From: Klenkia taihuensis
GTDB taxonomy: Bacteria > Actinomycetota > Actinomycetes > Mycobacteriales > Geodermatophilaceae
Assembly: GCF_900112525.1 (NCBI RefSeq)
Contig: NZ_FOMD01000002.1
Span: 372,001 to 436,000 of the forward strand
Direction of reading: 5' to 3'
DNA: 64,000 nucleotides
The notes under the pieces are model-generated. The model worked only from the letters and a program-made list of their open reading frames with translations. It ran no database searches and was not told where the DNA came from. Below, one piece after another: positions 32,038 through 39,488 of the stretch (its first letter is position 1; each line of letters starts with the position of its first letter). Both the position numbers and the translations under genes were made by a program.

Positions 32038-32442
32038 TCAGCCGACGACGTCGAGCTCGGCGAGCAGGCCGCGGACCCGGGCCTCGATCTCGTCGCGGAT
32101 CGGCCGGACGGCCTCCACGCCCTGACCGGCGGGGTCGTCGAGGTCCCAGTCGAGGTAGCGCTTGCCGGGGAAGACCGGGCAGGCGTCGCCGCAGCCCATG
32201 GTGATGACCACGTCGGAGGCCTGCACGGCCTCGGTGGTCAGCACCTTCGGCGTGGCGGCGGAGATGTCGACGCCGACCTCGGCCATCGCCTGCACGGCGG
32301 CGGGGTTGACCTGGTCGCCCGGCAGGGACCCGGCGGACCGGACCTCGACGGCGTCCCCGGCCAGGTGGGTCAGCCAGCCGGCGGCCATCTGCGAGCGGCC
32401 CGCGTTGTGCACGCAGACGAACAGGACGCTGGGGGTGGTCAC
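32038..32442 (-). CDS. arsC: Arsenate reductase, low-molecular-weight phosphatase type
   Basis: Reduces arsenate to arsenite for export by Acr3. The 134-aa protein has the P-loop CVHNAGRSQMA (CX5R) near the N-terminus, and GCGDACPVFPGKRY holds two further cysteines. DWDLDDPAG follows. Whether it is coupled to thioredoxin or mycothiol cannot be told from sequence. GTG 32442 overlaps the acr3 stop as GTGA; the longer ORF to 32508 is a shadow. Confidence 0.92.
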   Translation of the reverse strand: MTTPSVLFVCVHNAGRSQMAAGWLTHLAGDAVEVRSAGSLPGDQVNPAAVQAMAEVGVDISAATPKVLTTEAVQASDVVITMGCGDACPVFPGKRYLDWDLDDPAGQGVEAVRPIRDEIEARVRGLLAELDVVG

Positions 32443-33566
32443 GGGGCCGTGCTCCTCGGGGTGGTGGGGACGGTGGGGTCGCCGGGGAACCAGCGGCGGG
32501 CGGCCCACAGGGACACGTAGACCAGGGCGACGAGGACCGGCACCTCGATCAGGGGGCCGACGACGCCGGCCAGGGCCTGCCCGGAGGTGACGCCGAAGGT
32601 GCCGATGGCCACGGCGATGGCGAGCTCGAAGTTGTTGCCGGCCGCGGTGAAGGCCAGCGTCGCGGTCTTCGCGTAGCCCAGCCGCAGCCGCACGCCGAGG
32701 GCGAACGAGCCGCCGAACATCAGCGCGAAGTAGGCCAGCAGCGGCACGGCGATGCGGACGACGTCCCAGGGCTGGGAGGTGATCGCGTCGCCCTGGAGCG
32801 CGAAGAGCACGACGATGGTGAACAGCAGGCCGTAGAGCGCCACGGGCCCGATGCGGGGCAGGAAGCGCGTCTCGTACCAGGTGCGGCCCTTCCGGCGCTC
32901 ACCGATCGTCCGGGTGAGGAACCCGGCGAGCAGCGGGATGCCGAGGAACACGAGGACGGAGACGACGATGGCCCAGACGCTGAACTCCGCGGAGGTGGTC
33001 GACAGGCCCAGCCAGCCGGGCAGCACCTGCAGGTAGAACCAGCCCAGGGCGGCGAAGGCCAGGATCTGGAAGACCGAGTTGATCGCGACCAGCACGGCGG
33101 CCGCCTCGCGGTCGCCGCAGGACAGGTCGTTCCAGATGAGCACCATCGCGATGCAGCGGGCCAGGCCCACGACGACCAGCCCGGTGCGGTACTCGGGCAG
33201 GTCGGGCAGCAGCAGCCAGGCCAGGGCGAACATCAGCGCCGGGCCGACGAGCCAGTTCAGGGCGAGGGAGGCCAGCAGCAGCCGTCGGTCGCCGGTGACG
33301 CGGTCCAGCTCGGAGTAGCGGACCTTGGCCAGCACCGGGTACATCATCAGCAGCAGCCCGACGGCGATCGGCAGGCTCACGTCGCCGACCGTGACCGCCT
33401 CCAGCGCGGTGTCCAGGCCCGGGACGGTGCGGCCCAGCACGAGCCCGAGCGCCATGGCGGCGACGATCCACACCGGCAGGAACCGGTCCAGGGTGGACAG
33501 CTGCGCCAGCACCGGGGTGTCGGTGGTGGTGCCCGGGCGGCGGGCCTCGCGGACGGGGTCGCTCAC
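32439..33566 (-). CDS. acr3: Arsenite efflux permease Acr3
   Basis: Arsenite exporter of the BART superfamily, 375 aa with about ten membrane helices after a 25-residue tail. Family landmarks are LMMYPVLAKVRYSEL, the cysteine in GLARCIAMVLIWNDLSCGD needed for transport in known homologues, and FTAAGNNFELAIAVAIG. GTG 33566 overlaps the arsM stop as GTGA, and its own stop overlaps arsC. Confidence 0.95.
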   Translation of the reverse strand: MSDPVREARRPGTTTDTPVLAQLSTLDRFLPVWIVAAMALGLVLGRTVPGLDTALEAVTVGDVSLPIAVGLLLMMYPVLAKVRYSELDRVTGDRRLLLASLALNWLVGPALMFALAWLLLPDLPEYRTGLVVVGLARCIAMVLIWNDLSCGDREAAAVLVAINSVFQILAFAALGWFYLQVLPGWLGLSTTSAEFSVWAIVVSVLVFLGIPLLAGFLTRTIGERRKGRTWYETRFLPRIGPVALYGLLFTIVVLFALQGDAITSQPWDVVRIAVPLLAYFALMFGGSFALGVRLRLGYAKTATLAFTAAGNNFELAIAVAIGTFGVTSGQALAGVVGPLIEVPVLVALVYVSLWAARRWFPGDPTVPTTPRSTAP

Positions 33567-34333
33567 GGGGCGGGCTCGGCGGGCTTGGTGGCGGCGACGA
33601 CCGCGCCGTGCAGGCCGTCGGCGACCTCGTGGGTGAAGGTGACCGTGGCGTCGACGAAACCGGCGGCGGCGAGCCCGGTCAGGTACTCGTCCCTGGAGAG
33701 GGCCCCGGCGATGCAGCCGACGTAGGAGCCGCGCTCCGCGCGCTGCTCGGGGGTGACGTGGTCCTCGGCGACGACGTCGGAGATGCCGATCCGCCCGCCG
33801 GGGGTCAGCACCCGGAAGGCCTCGGCGAGCACGGCGGGCTTGTCGGTGGACAGGTTGACCACGCAGTTGGAGATCACCACGTCGACCGCGGCGTCGGGCA
33901 GCGGGAGCGCCTCGATGGTGCCGGCGAGGAACTCGACGTTGGTCACCCCGGCCCTCGCCGCGTTGGCGCGGGCCAGCTCGAGCATCTCCTCGGTCATGTC
34001 CACCCCGTAGGCGAACCCGGCCGGGCCGACCCGGCGGGCCGACAGCAGCACGTCGATGCCACCACCGGATCCCAGGTCCAGCACCCGCTCCCCCGGCCGC
34101 AGGTCGGCCACGACCAGCGGGTTGCCGCACCCCAGGGAGGCCAGGACCGCCTCGGTGGGCAGCTGCGCGCTGGACTCCGCGTCGTAGCGCGCGGCGCCGA
34201 ACCGGTCGTCCACCTCCGGGGCCCGCGCTGCAGGCGCACAACAACCGTCGGCGTCGGCGCCGGCGACCGCCCGGGCAGCGGCGGCGTACCGCGCCCGGAC
34301 CTCCTCGCGCAGGTCCTCGCTCGTGGCGGCCAC
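33563..34333 (-). CDS. arsM: Arsenite S-adenosylmethionine methyltransferase
   Basis: Methylates arsenite to volatile or less retained species. The SAM motif VLDLGSGGGIDVLLSA and three spaced cysteines expected to bind As(III) (in SLGCGNP, ISNCVVNLS and YVGCIAGAL) are present; an extra CC pair sits near the N-terminus. GTG 34333 has GGAGGGG directly upstream and gives 256 aa. An in-frame ATG at 34348 falls inside an operator palindrome and is less likely. First gene of arsM-acr3-arsC. Confidence 0.92.
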   Translation of the reverse strand: MAATSEDLREEVRARYAAAARAVAGADADGCCAPAARAPEVDDRFGAARYDAESSAQLPTEAVLASLGCGNPLVVADLRPGERVLDLGSGGGIDVLLSARRVGPAGFAYGVDMTEEMLELARANAARAGVTNVEFLAGTIEALPLPDAAVDVVISNCVVNLSTDKPAVLAEAFRVLTPGGRIGISDVVAEDHVTPEQRAERGSYVGCIAGALSRDEYLTGLAAAGFVDATVTFTHEVADGLHGAVVAATKPAEPAP

Positions 34334-34346
34334 GACCCCTCCATCC

Positions 34347-34362
34347 ATCGACGTCTGTCGAT
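34347..34362. promoter_or_regulatory. ArsR operator, arsM-proximal copy
   Basis: ATCGAC-GTCT-GTCGAT, a perfect 6-bp inverted repeat with a 4-nt spacer, 14 bp upstream of the arsM start. An identical palindrome lies exactly 50 bp away. Confidence 0.65.
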
Positions 34363-34396
34363 GGGCACTGTGCCTGATGCATAGATGGTCGTCAAT

Positions 34397-34412
34397 ATCG
34401 ACAGTCGTCGAT
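34397..34412. promoter_or_regulatory. ArsR operator, arsR-proximal copy
   Basis: ATCGAC-AGTC-GTCGAT, with the same arms and spacer length as the arsM-proximal copy, 21 bp before the arsR start. The pair is suited to control both divergent promoters. Confidence 0.65.
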
Positions 34413-34432
34413 GGCTGCGGCACACTCGGCCC

Positions 34433-34789
34433 ATGACGACGGCCCTGCACGCCACGGTCGAGGCGCAGGCCTGCTGCGCCCCGCTGGTCGCCGCGCCGAT
34501 CAGCCCACCGGACGCCGAGGCCCTCGCCCGCACGCTCAAGGCCCTCGCCGACCCCACCCGACTGCGGCTGCTCTCCCTCGTCGCCGCCCACGAGGGCGGG
34601 GAGGCCTGCGTCTGCGACCTGACCGACCCCGTCGGGCTGTCCCAGCCGACGGTGTCCCACCACCTCAAGGTGCTCGTGGACGCCGGCCTGCTCACCCGCG
34701 ACAAGCGCGGCGTGTGGGCCTACTACGCCCTCGTCCCCGGCGCGCTGGACTCCGTCGCCGCGGTGCTGGCCACCCGCCTGCGCGGCTGA
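34433..34789 (+). CDS. arsR: ArsR-family metalloregulatory repressor
   Basis: 118-aa winged-helix repressor released by As(III). The DNA-recognition region reads LSQPTVSHHLKVL; the wing is DKRGVWAYYALV. Cysteines lie at 14-15 (QACCAP) and 59/61 (EACVCDL). A Cys-Cys pair near the N-terminus together with one at helix alpha3/4 resembles the Corynebacterium-type arsenite site, while CVC is the E. coli-type site, so the ligand set is ambiguous. ATG 34433 is preferred over ATG 34385, which lies among the operators. Divergent from arsM. Confidence 0.9.
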   Translation: MTTALHATVEAQACCAPLVAAPISPPDAEALARTLKALADPTRLRLLSLVAAHEGGEACVCDLTDPVGLSQPTVSHHLKVLVDAGLLTRDKRGVWAYYALVPGALDSVAAVLATRLRG

Positions 34790-34816
34790 CCGCGGCTCCG
34801 GGCCGGTGTCCGGGGG

Positions 34817-35629
34817 TCAGTGCCGCCAGACGCGCACGGCCGACAGCAGGAGCAGCAGCACGAGCAGCGGCACGAGGACGGCGCCGGGCACCACGCCGAG
34901 CAGGAGCCCACCGACCACGGTGCCCGCGACGGACCCCGCAGCCATGACGAGCACGAAGCGCCCGTTCTCCCGCAGGACGGCGAACGCGGCGTCGCGGCGG
35001 TACCGGGCGAAGGCGACCAGCATGGTGGGCAGCGAGACGACGAGGGACAGGCTGCCGGCGGTGGTGATCCCGACCCCGAACAGCAGCACGACGGTGGGGA
35101 TCAGGAGCTCGCCCCCGGCGACGCCCAGGAGCGCGGCGACGACCCCGATGCCCACCCCGGCGAGCGCGCCGACCACGACCCGCCAGACCGCCGGCAGGTC
35201 CCACGACCCGACGACACCGGCGTGGTTGACCAGCAGCACGACGGCGACGAGAACCAGCAGACCGCCCAGCACCCGGTGCAGGGTGGCCGACCGCATGCGC
35301 ACGGCCCAGCCCGCACCGAGCCAGGCGCCGGCCAGGCTGCCGCTCAGCAGGACCGCCACCACCGACCAGTGCGCGACCAGTTCGCCGAACGGGACGGCGA
35401 CCAGCCGCGCGGGCAGCGCCGCGGTCACCACCACCAGGCTCATGGCCTTGTTGACGATCACCGCGGACAGGGCCGCGAAGCCGAAGACGCCGATGAGCAA
35501 CGGCAGCCTGAACTCCGCCCCGCCGAGGCCGACCAGTCCGCCCAGCAGACCGACCGCTCCACCAGCGAGGAAGGCGGCGACCGCCGAGCGCCGCCGGACC
35601 GGCGCTGCGGGACCGGCGCTCCGGGGCAC
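34817..35629 (-). CDS. TauE/SafE family permease (TSUP)
   Basis: 270 aa with about eight membrane helices in two halves. The repeated glycine-rich starts of each half are visible (LLGGLVGLGGAEFRLPLLIG and VVAALLGVAGGELLIPTVV). Members export sulfite, sulfoacetate or related anions; the substrate here is unknown. It lies between the arsenic cluster and the integrated element and converges on arsR. GTG 35629 is 39 bp from the left att repeat, so the element inserted just upstream of this gene. Confidence 0.85.
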   Translation of the reverse strand: MPRSAGPAAPVRRRSAVAAFLAGGAVGLLGGLVGLGGAEFRLPLLIGVFGFAALSAVIVNKAMSLVVVTAALPARLVAVPFGELVAHWSVVAVLLSGSLAGAWLGAGWAVRMRSATLHRVLGGLLVLVAVVLLVNHAGVVGSWDLPAVWRVVVGALAGVGIGVVAALLGVAGGELLIPTVVLLFGVGITTAGSLSLVVSLPTMLVAFARYRRDAAFAVLRENGRFVLVMAAGSVAGTVVGGLLLGVVPGAVLVPLLVLLLLLSAVRVWRH

Positions 35630-35667
35630 ACCGGGACGGTAGCCGCCGGCGTCCGGACGAGGACGTG

Positions 35668-35710
35668 GAGCCGCCTGTCGGAATCGAACCGACGACCTTC
35701 TCATTACGAG
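35668..35710. repeat. att repeat, left end (partial tRNA-Thr 3' segment)
   Basis: 43 bp identical to 43150-43192. It contains the T-arm, variable region and acceptor 3' strand of tRNA-Thr plus part of the anticodon arm, but lacks the 5' half, so it is an attachment-site duplicate rather than a gene. The sequence diverges immediately on both sides. Confidence 0.92.
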
Positions 35711-35956
35711 ACCGCATCTTCTGAAACCATGTAGGACCAGCTCAGACCGCTTATGACCGTCTTTCCAGGTCATCGGGGGGGTCGACGACCGCCTTCGACC
35801 ACCCATGACCATGTGCCGCCGGCTACGGCGTTGCAACCGCGTTCCCAACGGGTGCCCTGCCAGCGGTCCGTCACGAGCACCCCTCCCCCGGCCACCTGCA
35901 CCGACAGATGCCGGCCGGCCGTTGCCGACCAGCGGCCCGGGTGAAGGGAGTCGGCG
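35711..35956 (+). other. Left-end leader region of the element
   Basis: No gene is visible. It holds several ATGACC-type words and one CGTTCCCAA (35840-35848) that recurs near the right end (43071-43079), candidates for integrase arm sites. It ends with the GAAGGGAG ribosome-binding site of the integrase gene. Confidence 0.35.
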
Positions 35957-37186
35957 ATGACCGGGACGGTGTTCAAGAGGTGCCCCTGCCCGCCCGTCAC
36001 GGATGCCAGCGGGCGTCGCAAGAACTGTCCCAGGCGGCACGGGTCCTGGTACTTCGCCCACGACGTGCGCGACCCGTCCGGGAAGCGACGACAGCTACGA
36101 CGCGGCGGTTACGACTCCGCCGCGGACGCCCGAGAAGCACTCCAGGCCTCGATGACCGCAACCGGTCAAGGCGTGCGCGTCCAGGACCAGCGGAAGACCA
36201 GCGTCGCCGACTACCTGGAGGGGTGGCTGGAGCGCAAGAAGGACTCCGGCCGCTTCCGACCGTCGACGGCGCTGAACACCCACCAGCACCTGCGTGACTA
36301 CTGGATCCCCCTCCTCGGGCACTACCGGCTCAGCGACCTCACCGTGGACGACGTCGACCGCGCCCTCGCCAGCATCCGCAAGGAGGGCACGCGACCCAAG
36401 CCGCTGTCCGCGGAGTCCGTCCGCCGTATCCACGCCACCCTGCGGGCAGCGCTGAACGACGCGGTCCGCCGCCGCGTCCTGCAGTACAACCCCGCAGCGC
36501 TCGCCGAGCTCGAGCCGACCCGACGTCCCAAAGTCCGTCCGTGGGAGCCGGACGAGTTGGGCGCCTTCCTCGACCACGCCGCCGCACACCGCCTGGGCGT
36601 GCTCTACGAGGTGCTCGCCATGACCGGGCTCCGTCGTGGCGAGGTGGTCGGTCTGCGGTGGGCTGACATCGACCTGGGCAAGCGCGTGCTCTGGGTGCGC
36701 CAGTCGGTGGTGCAGGTCGGCTACGACAGCGTCGTGGGCACGCCGAAGACGGCCAGCGGTGAGGACCGCCGGGTGGACCTCGACGAGGCCACCGTGGGGT
36801 CACTCATCGCTCACCGGCTCCGACAAGACGAAGCCCGGGCCGCTCTCGGGGAGGCCTACGAGGACAACGACCTCGTGTTCCCCCGCGAGGACGGCGCCTA
36901 CCTCAAGCCAGAGGTCGTCTCGAAGACCTTCCACAAGCTGGTCGACGCCGCCGGACTACGCAAGGTGCGCCTGCACGACCTCCGGCACGGCCAGGCCTCC
37001 ATCATGCTGGCGGCCGGCGTCGACATGACCGTGGTCTCCAAGCGCTTGGGGCACTCCGGGATCCGGATCACCTCGGACACGTACACCCACCTGCTCGAGG
37101 GGGTGGGCCGCCAGGCCGCCGAGGCTGCTGCGGCGCTCGTGCCGCGGGGATCAACGGCCAGACCTGGCGTCGATCAGCTGGGGTGA
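35957..37186 (+). CDS. int: Tyrosine site-specific integrase
   Basis: 409 aa. The N-terminal arm-binding part has a Cys-rich start (KRCPCPPV, KNCPRRHGSW) typical of actinobacterial integrases. A SAM-like core-binding domain (about 80-180) precedes the catalytic domain with Arg226 (TGLRRGE), Lys264 (GTPKT), His340/Arg343 (HDLRHG), His366 (LGHSG) and nucleophile Tyr376 (DTYTH). All catalytic residues are intact, so it should be active. ATG 35957 has GAAGGGAG about 7 nt upstream. It sits next to the left att repeat, as expected. Confidence 0.95.
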   Translation: MTGTVFKRCPCPPVTDASGRRKNCPRRHGSWYFAHDVRDPSGKRRQLRRGGYDSAADAREALQASMTATGQGVRVQDQRKTSVADYLEGWLERKKDSGRFRPSTALNTHQHLRDYWIPLLGHYRLSDLTVDDVDRALASIRKEGTRPKPLSAESVRRIHATLRAALNDAVRRRVLQYNPAALAELEPTRRPKVRPWEPDELGAFLDHAAAHRLGVLYEVLAMTGLRRGEVVGLRWADIDLGKRVLWVRQSVVQVGYDSVVGTPKTASGEDRRVDLDEATVGSLIAHRLRQDEARAALGEAYEDNDLVFPREDGAYLKPEVVSKTFHKLVDAAGLRKVRLHDLRHGQASIMLAAGVDMTVVSKRLGHSGIRITSDTYTHLLEGVGRQAAEAAAALVPRGSTARPGVDQLG

Positions 37187-37211
37187 CATAGCCAGCCGTC
37201 CGCGACCAGGG

Positions 37212-37526
37212 TCAGGGGACAACCGGGGTGGACGGAACCAAGCCGAGGAAGGTGCGAAGGCCGGCAGTGGGCACGACCCACTGGCGGCCCACCCGGTAGA
37301 CGGGGAAGGGCAGCTCTCCGCGGCCTGCAAGTGCGTAGGCCGTCGTGGACCCGACCCCGAGTGCAAGGCGGCATGCGGTGACGAGATCGGTCCGGACGCC
37401 CAAGTTGTCGACACTCGGGGTTGCCGGCAACTGGGCAGCGCCGCCGTCTCCAGCCTCCGAGGAGACAGCTGTGATTCGTCGGCCGCAGTGAACGTCCACG
37501 CCCGGGATGGTCAGCTGCTCGTCCAT
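37212..37526 (-). CDS. Excisionase-like helix-turn-helix protein
   Basis: 104 aa. The C-terminal 60 residues form a MerR/AlpA-like DNA-binding unit: DLVTACRLALGVGSTTAYAL then GELPFPVYRVGRQWVVPTAG, the usual pattern of excisionase-type proteins. The N-terminal 45 residues are polar and unassigned. ATG 37526 is preceded by a strong AGGAGGGAG. It lies tail to tail with the integrase gene (25 bp between stops). A role in excision or in repressing int is likely but inferred from family and position. Confidence 0.78.
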   Translation of the reverse strand: MDEQLTIPGVDVHCGRRITAVSSEAGDGGAAQLPATPSVDNLGVRTDLVTACRLALGVGSTTAYALAGRGELPFPVYRVGRQWVVPTAGLRTFLGLVPSTPVVP

Positions 37527-37745
37527 CGAGCTCCCTCCTGCTACCCGTCGACAGCGACAGGCGGCTTTCAGGGCGGACACCTGCCAATCGACGCAATTGA
37601 CCGCGATCCCTCCCTGGCGAGGTTCCCGCAGCGAGACACCGCCGCGGGCGTCCTGGCAGGTGATCCGCCGATTGTGAAGCAGCAACGCTTGCCGGCCACC
37701 GTGATCGCCTGCGGCAGCTCGGCAACCGGCCCCGGGGAACAAGAA

Positions 37746-37779
37746 CGTCCCCCGGCCCGCAGAAGCGAACCGGGGGACG
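37746..37779 (-). terminator. Candidate terminator of the DUF3800 gene
   Basis: A perfect 10-bp inverted repeat (37746-37755 with 37770-37779) with a 14-nt loop lies about 140 bp past the DUF3800 stop. Confidence 0.45.
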
Positions 37780-37829
37780 CGTGATCTTGTGAGATCGGGT
37801 GGCTTGTTGTTCCGCCATGCCCCTCTGCT

Positions 37830-37885
37830 CAGCTGGTGGACCTGAGGCCCATGCCGAGTGCGCAGCTGGTGAGCCTGAGGCTCAT
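37830..37885. repeat. Two imperfect 23-bp direct repeats, 33-bp period
   Basis: 37830-37852 and 37863-37885 share 20 of 23 positions (CAGCTGGTG then CCTGAGGC). They could be protein-binding sites, for instance for the excisionase-like protein, but only two copies exist. Confidence 0.4.
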
Positions 37886-37920
37886 ACCGCGCGAACCGAG
37901 CATAGTCACGAACTGGGAGA

Positions 37921-38730
37921 TCATGCAGATGGCGCGGCACGAGAAACGCGTCTCGTGTCACTCGTTCGAGTTGGCTTCACGACCCGGAGCGCGGCCTTCT
38001 GCTCGCCACCGCGCGAGCGAAACGTGGCCAGGTTGATGCGATCACCGCGGCCATCGAGCATCCCCGGCGACCCGAAGGTCTGGCCCAGGCGTGCTGCCAC
38101 CTTGGCCTTCGCGCTTCCGCCGTCTCCACCGAGGCCAGCGAGACGGTGGCGCTCGAACCTGAGGGCGCCGGCAACCAGATCAGCGATCTGCAGCAGATCA
38201 TTGCTCTTCGAGTCGGCCGACAGGGCGGAGACGACAGATGTGGCGTTCAAGCGCCGGTTGACCTGCATGCGCACGGTGTCCTCGAGGGAGCAGTCCGGCG
38301 GTGTGGTCACCATGTCCACCATCAGACCGACCAGCTCTCGCCTGTTGATGCACCCCACCAGCAGCTGCGTCGCGACGTCGGCGTGGACGAGCCACTCAGG
38401 CCGGCCCCGACCGAACGGGTTGTGCACTGCAGTCTCGACGACACAGCCGACCAAGTGCGCGTCCGTCTCCTCCAGCCGACCGATCAGGTCGTAGTAGAGA
38501 GACTGACTACCCCGGTTTATCCCGGAGAACTTCAGCTCGCCCTCGTGACCCCAGTGGTCCCGAAGCGCACGCATCGTTCGGGTCAGCTGGCCGGGTCGAC
38601 GGACCTTGATGCCACCAACGACGAAGAACTTCGCACCGGTCGCCCTGGCGCCACTTTCATCAAGGCAGATGGTCGATGTGGGGTAGTCACGAGGGACGTG
38701 GACGTGGGAGGCGCGCTTTGCGGTGACCAC
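37921..38730 (-). CDS. DUF3800 domain protein
   Basis: 269 aa. The family signature is present: an N-terminal acidic strand STICLDESGA and FFVVGGIKV, and a C-terminal DLLQIADLVAGALRFE, which together suggest a metal-dependent RNase H-like nuclease fold. The middle has GELKFSGINRG. Its function is unknown; related genes are common on phages, islands and near defence genes. GTG 38730 has AGGGG about 8 nt upstream. Codon choice is less GC3-biased than in the core genes, in keeping with foreign origin. Confidence 0.78.
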   Translation of the reverse strand: MVTAKRASHVHVPRDYPTSTICLDESGARATGAKFFVVGGIKVRRPGQLTRTMRALRDHWGHEGELKFSGINRGSQSLYYDLIGRLEETDAHLVGCVVETAVHNPFGRGRPEWLVHADVATQLLVGCINRRELVGLMVDMVTTPPDCSLEDTVRMQVNRRLNATSVVSALSADSKSNDLLQIADLVAGALRFERHRLAGLGGDGGSAKAKVAARLGQTFGSPGMLDGRGDRINLATFRSRGGEQKAALRVVKPTRTSDTRRVSRAAPSA

Positions 38731-39488
38731 CGGCGCACCCCTATCGGTTGTATGAACTGCAGCGGTGTAACTCTACCTGTGGGCAACGACTTCAGGAACT
38801 GACCAATCTCCTGTGTCGAACATGCGTCCGGATATCGAGGTCAGACCCGGGGATCCGTGTGCGGGCTCCGCTGACTCGATGCGGATGCCCGCTGCATCTT
38901 GTCGCCGGTCCGTGCTGGGGCTGGCTGGGACGGTCCCACCTCGACGCCATACACATCACGACGAATTGGTGTCAGCCAGCTTGCAAGAGGTGTGTCGGTC
39001 CGGCTTGGCCTCGTCCAGGACGCGAAGGAGGCGGCTGGGCGGCGGCACGCAGGAGCGAGTTGCGCCGAACCGCGCTGCGTCTCGCTCTGGTCGTACCTAG
39101 GTCTCTGTCGAGCGATTCGGTCCGGCCACCTGCGGCAGCGCGAGTGCTTGGCCAGCGCGGTCAGCCTCGTGGACAGCGCACCCACCCTGTAGCGACGCGC
39201 CCAGCAGGATTGGCCATCCAGACCTCATACACCGCCGGTCACACGACCTGCCGAGAGGTGCGGCCCAGGCCGGGTGGCCACGGCCGGGACATCACCCCTC
39301 CGCCGCCTGCCAAAACTGGCGGAGCTTCAGGGGCCCCAACCGTCCCCCTGCACGGTTCCGGCGGCGAGGTGACGGCCAATCTGCGTGACCGCAAGATCGC
39401 GTCGTCTCGTACTGGTTCGCATGCTGCGGCGGCGGTCCGGAGTTGCGTTACTCGCTTGAGGTCGTCAGGCCGTCGTGTTGATTCCGGT
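38731..39488. other. 758-bp stretch without a recognisable gene
   Basis: Open frames exist on both strands (for example 38748-39545 plus, 38841-39185 minus), but their products are rich in Arg, Ser, Pro and Cys, resemble no family I know, and lack ribosome-binding sites. GC is lower than in flanking genes. It may be decayed coding DNA, the DUF3800 promoter plus a noncoding RNA, or scar sequence from assembling the element. Confidence 0.45.

Larger units (their letters stand above)
37527..37920. other. Gene-free stretch between excisionase-like gene and DUF3800 gene
   Basis: 394 bp with no convincing ORF on either strand. It should hold the promoter of the excisionase-like gene, a terminator for the DUF3800 gene (37746-37779) and a pair of imperfect 23-bp direct repeats (37830-37885). 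Confidence 0.5.

Noticed and set aside
35668-35710. A second tRNA-Thr gene
   Set aside because: Only the 3' 42 nt of the tRNA plus one flanking base are present; the 5' acceptor strand, D-arm and half of the anticodon arm are absent. It is an attachment-site repeat.
37488-37784. A 98-aa plus-strand ORF overlapping the excisionase-like gene start
   Set aside because: It covers the strong ribosome-binding site of the minus-strand gene and a terminator hairpin, and its product looks random.
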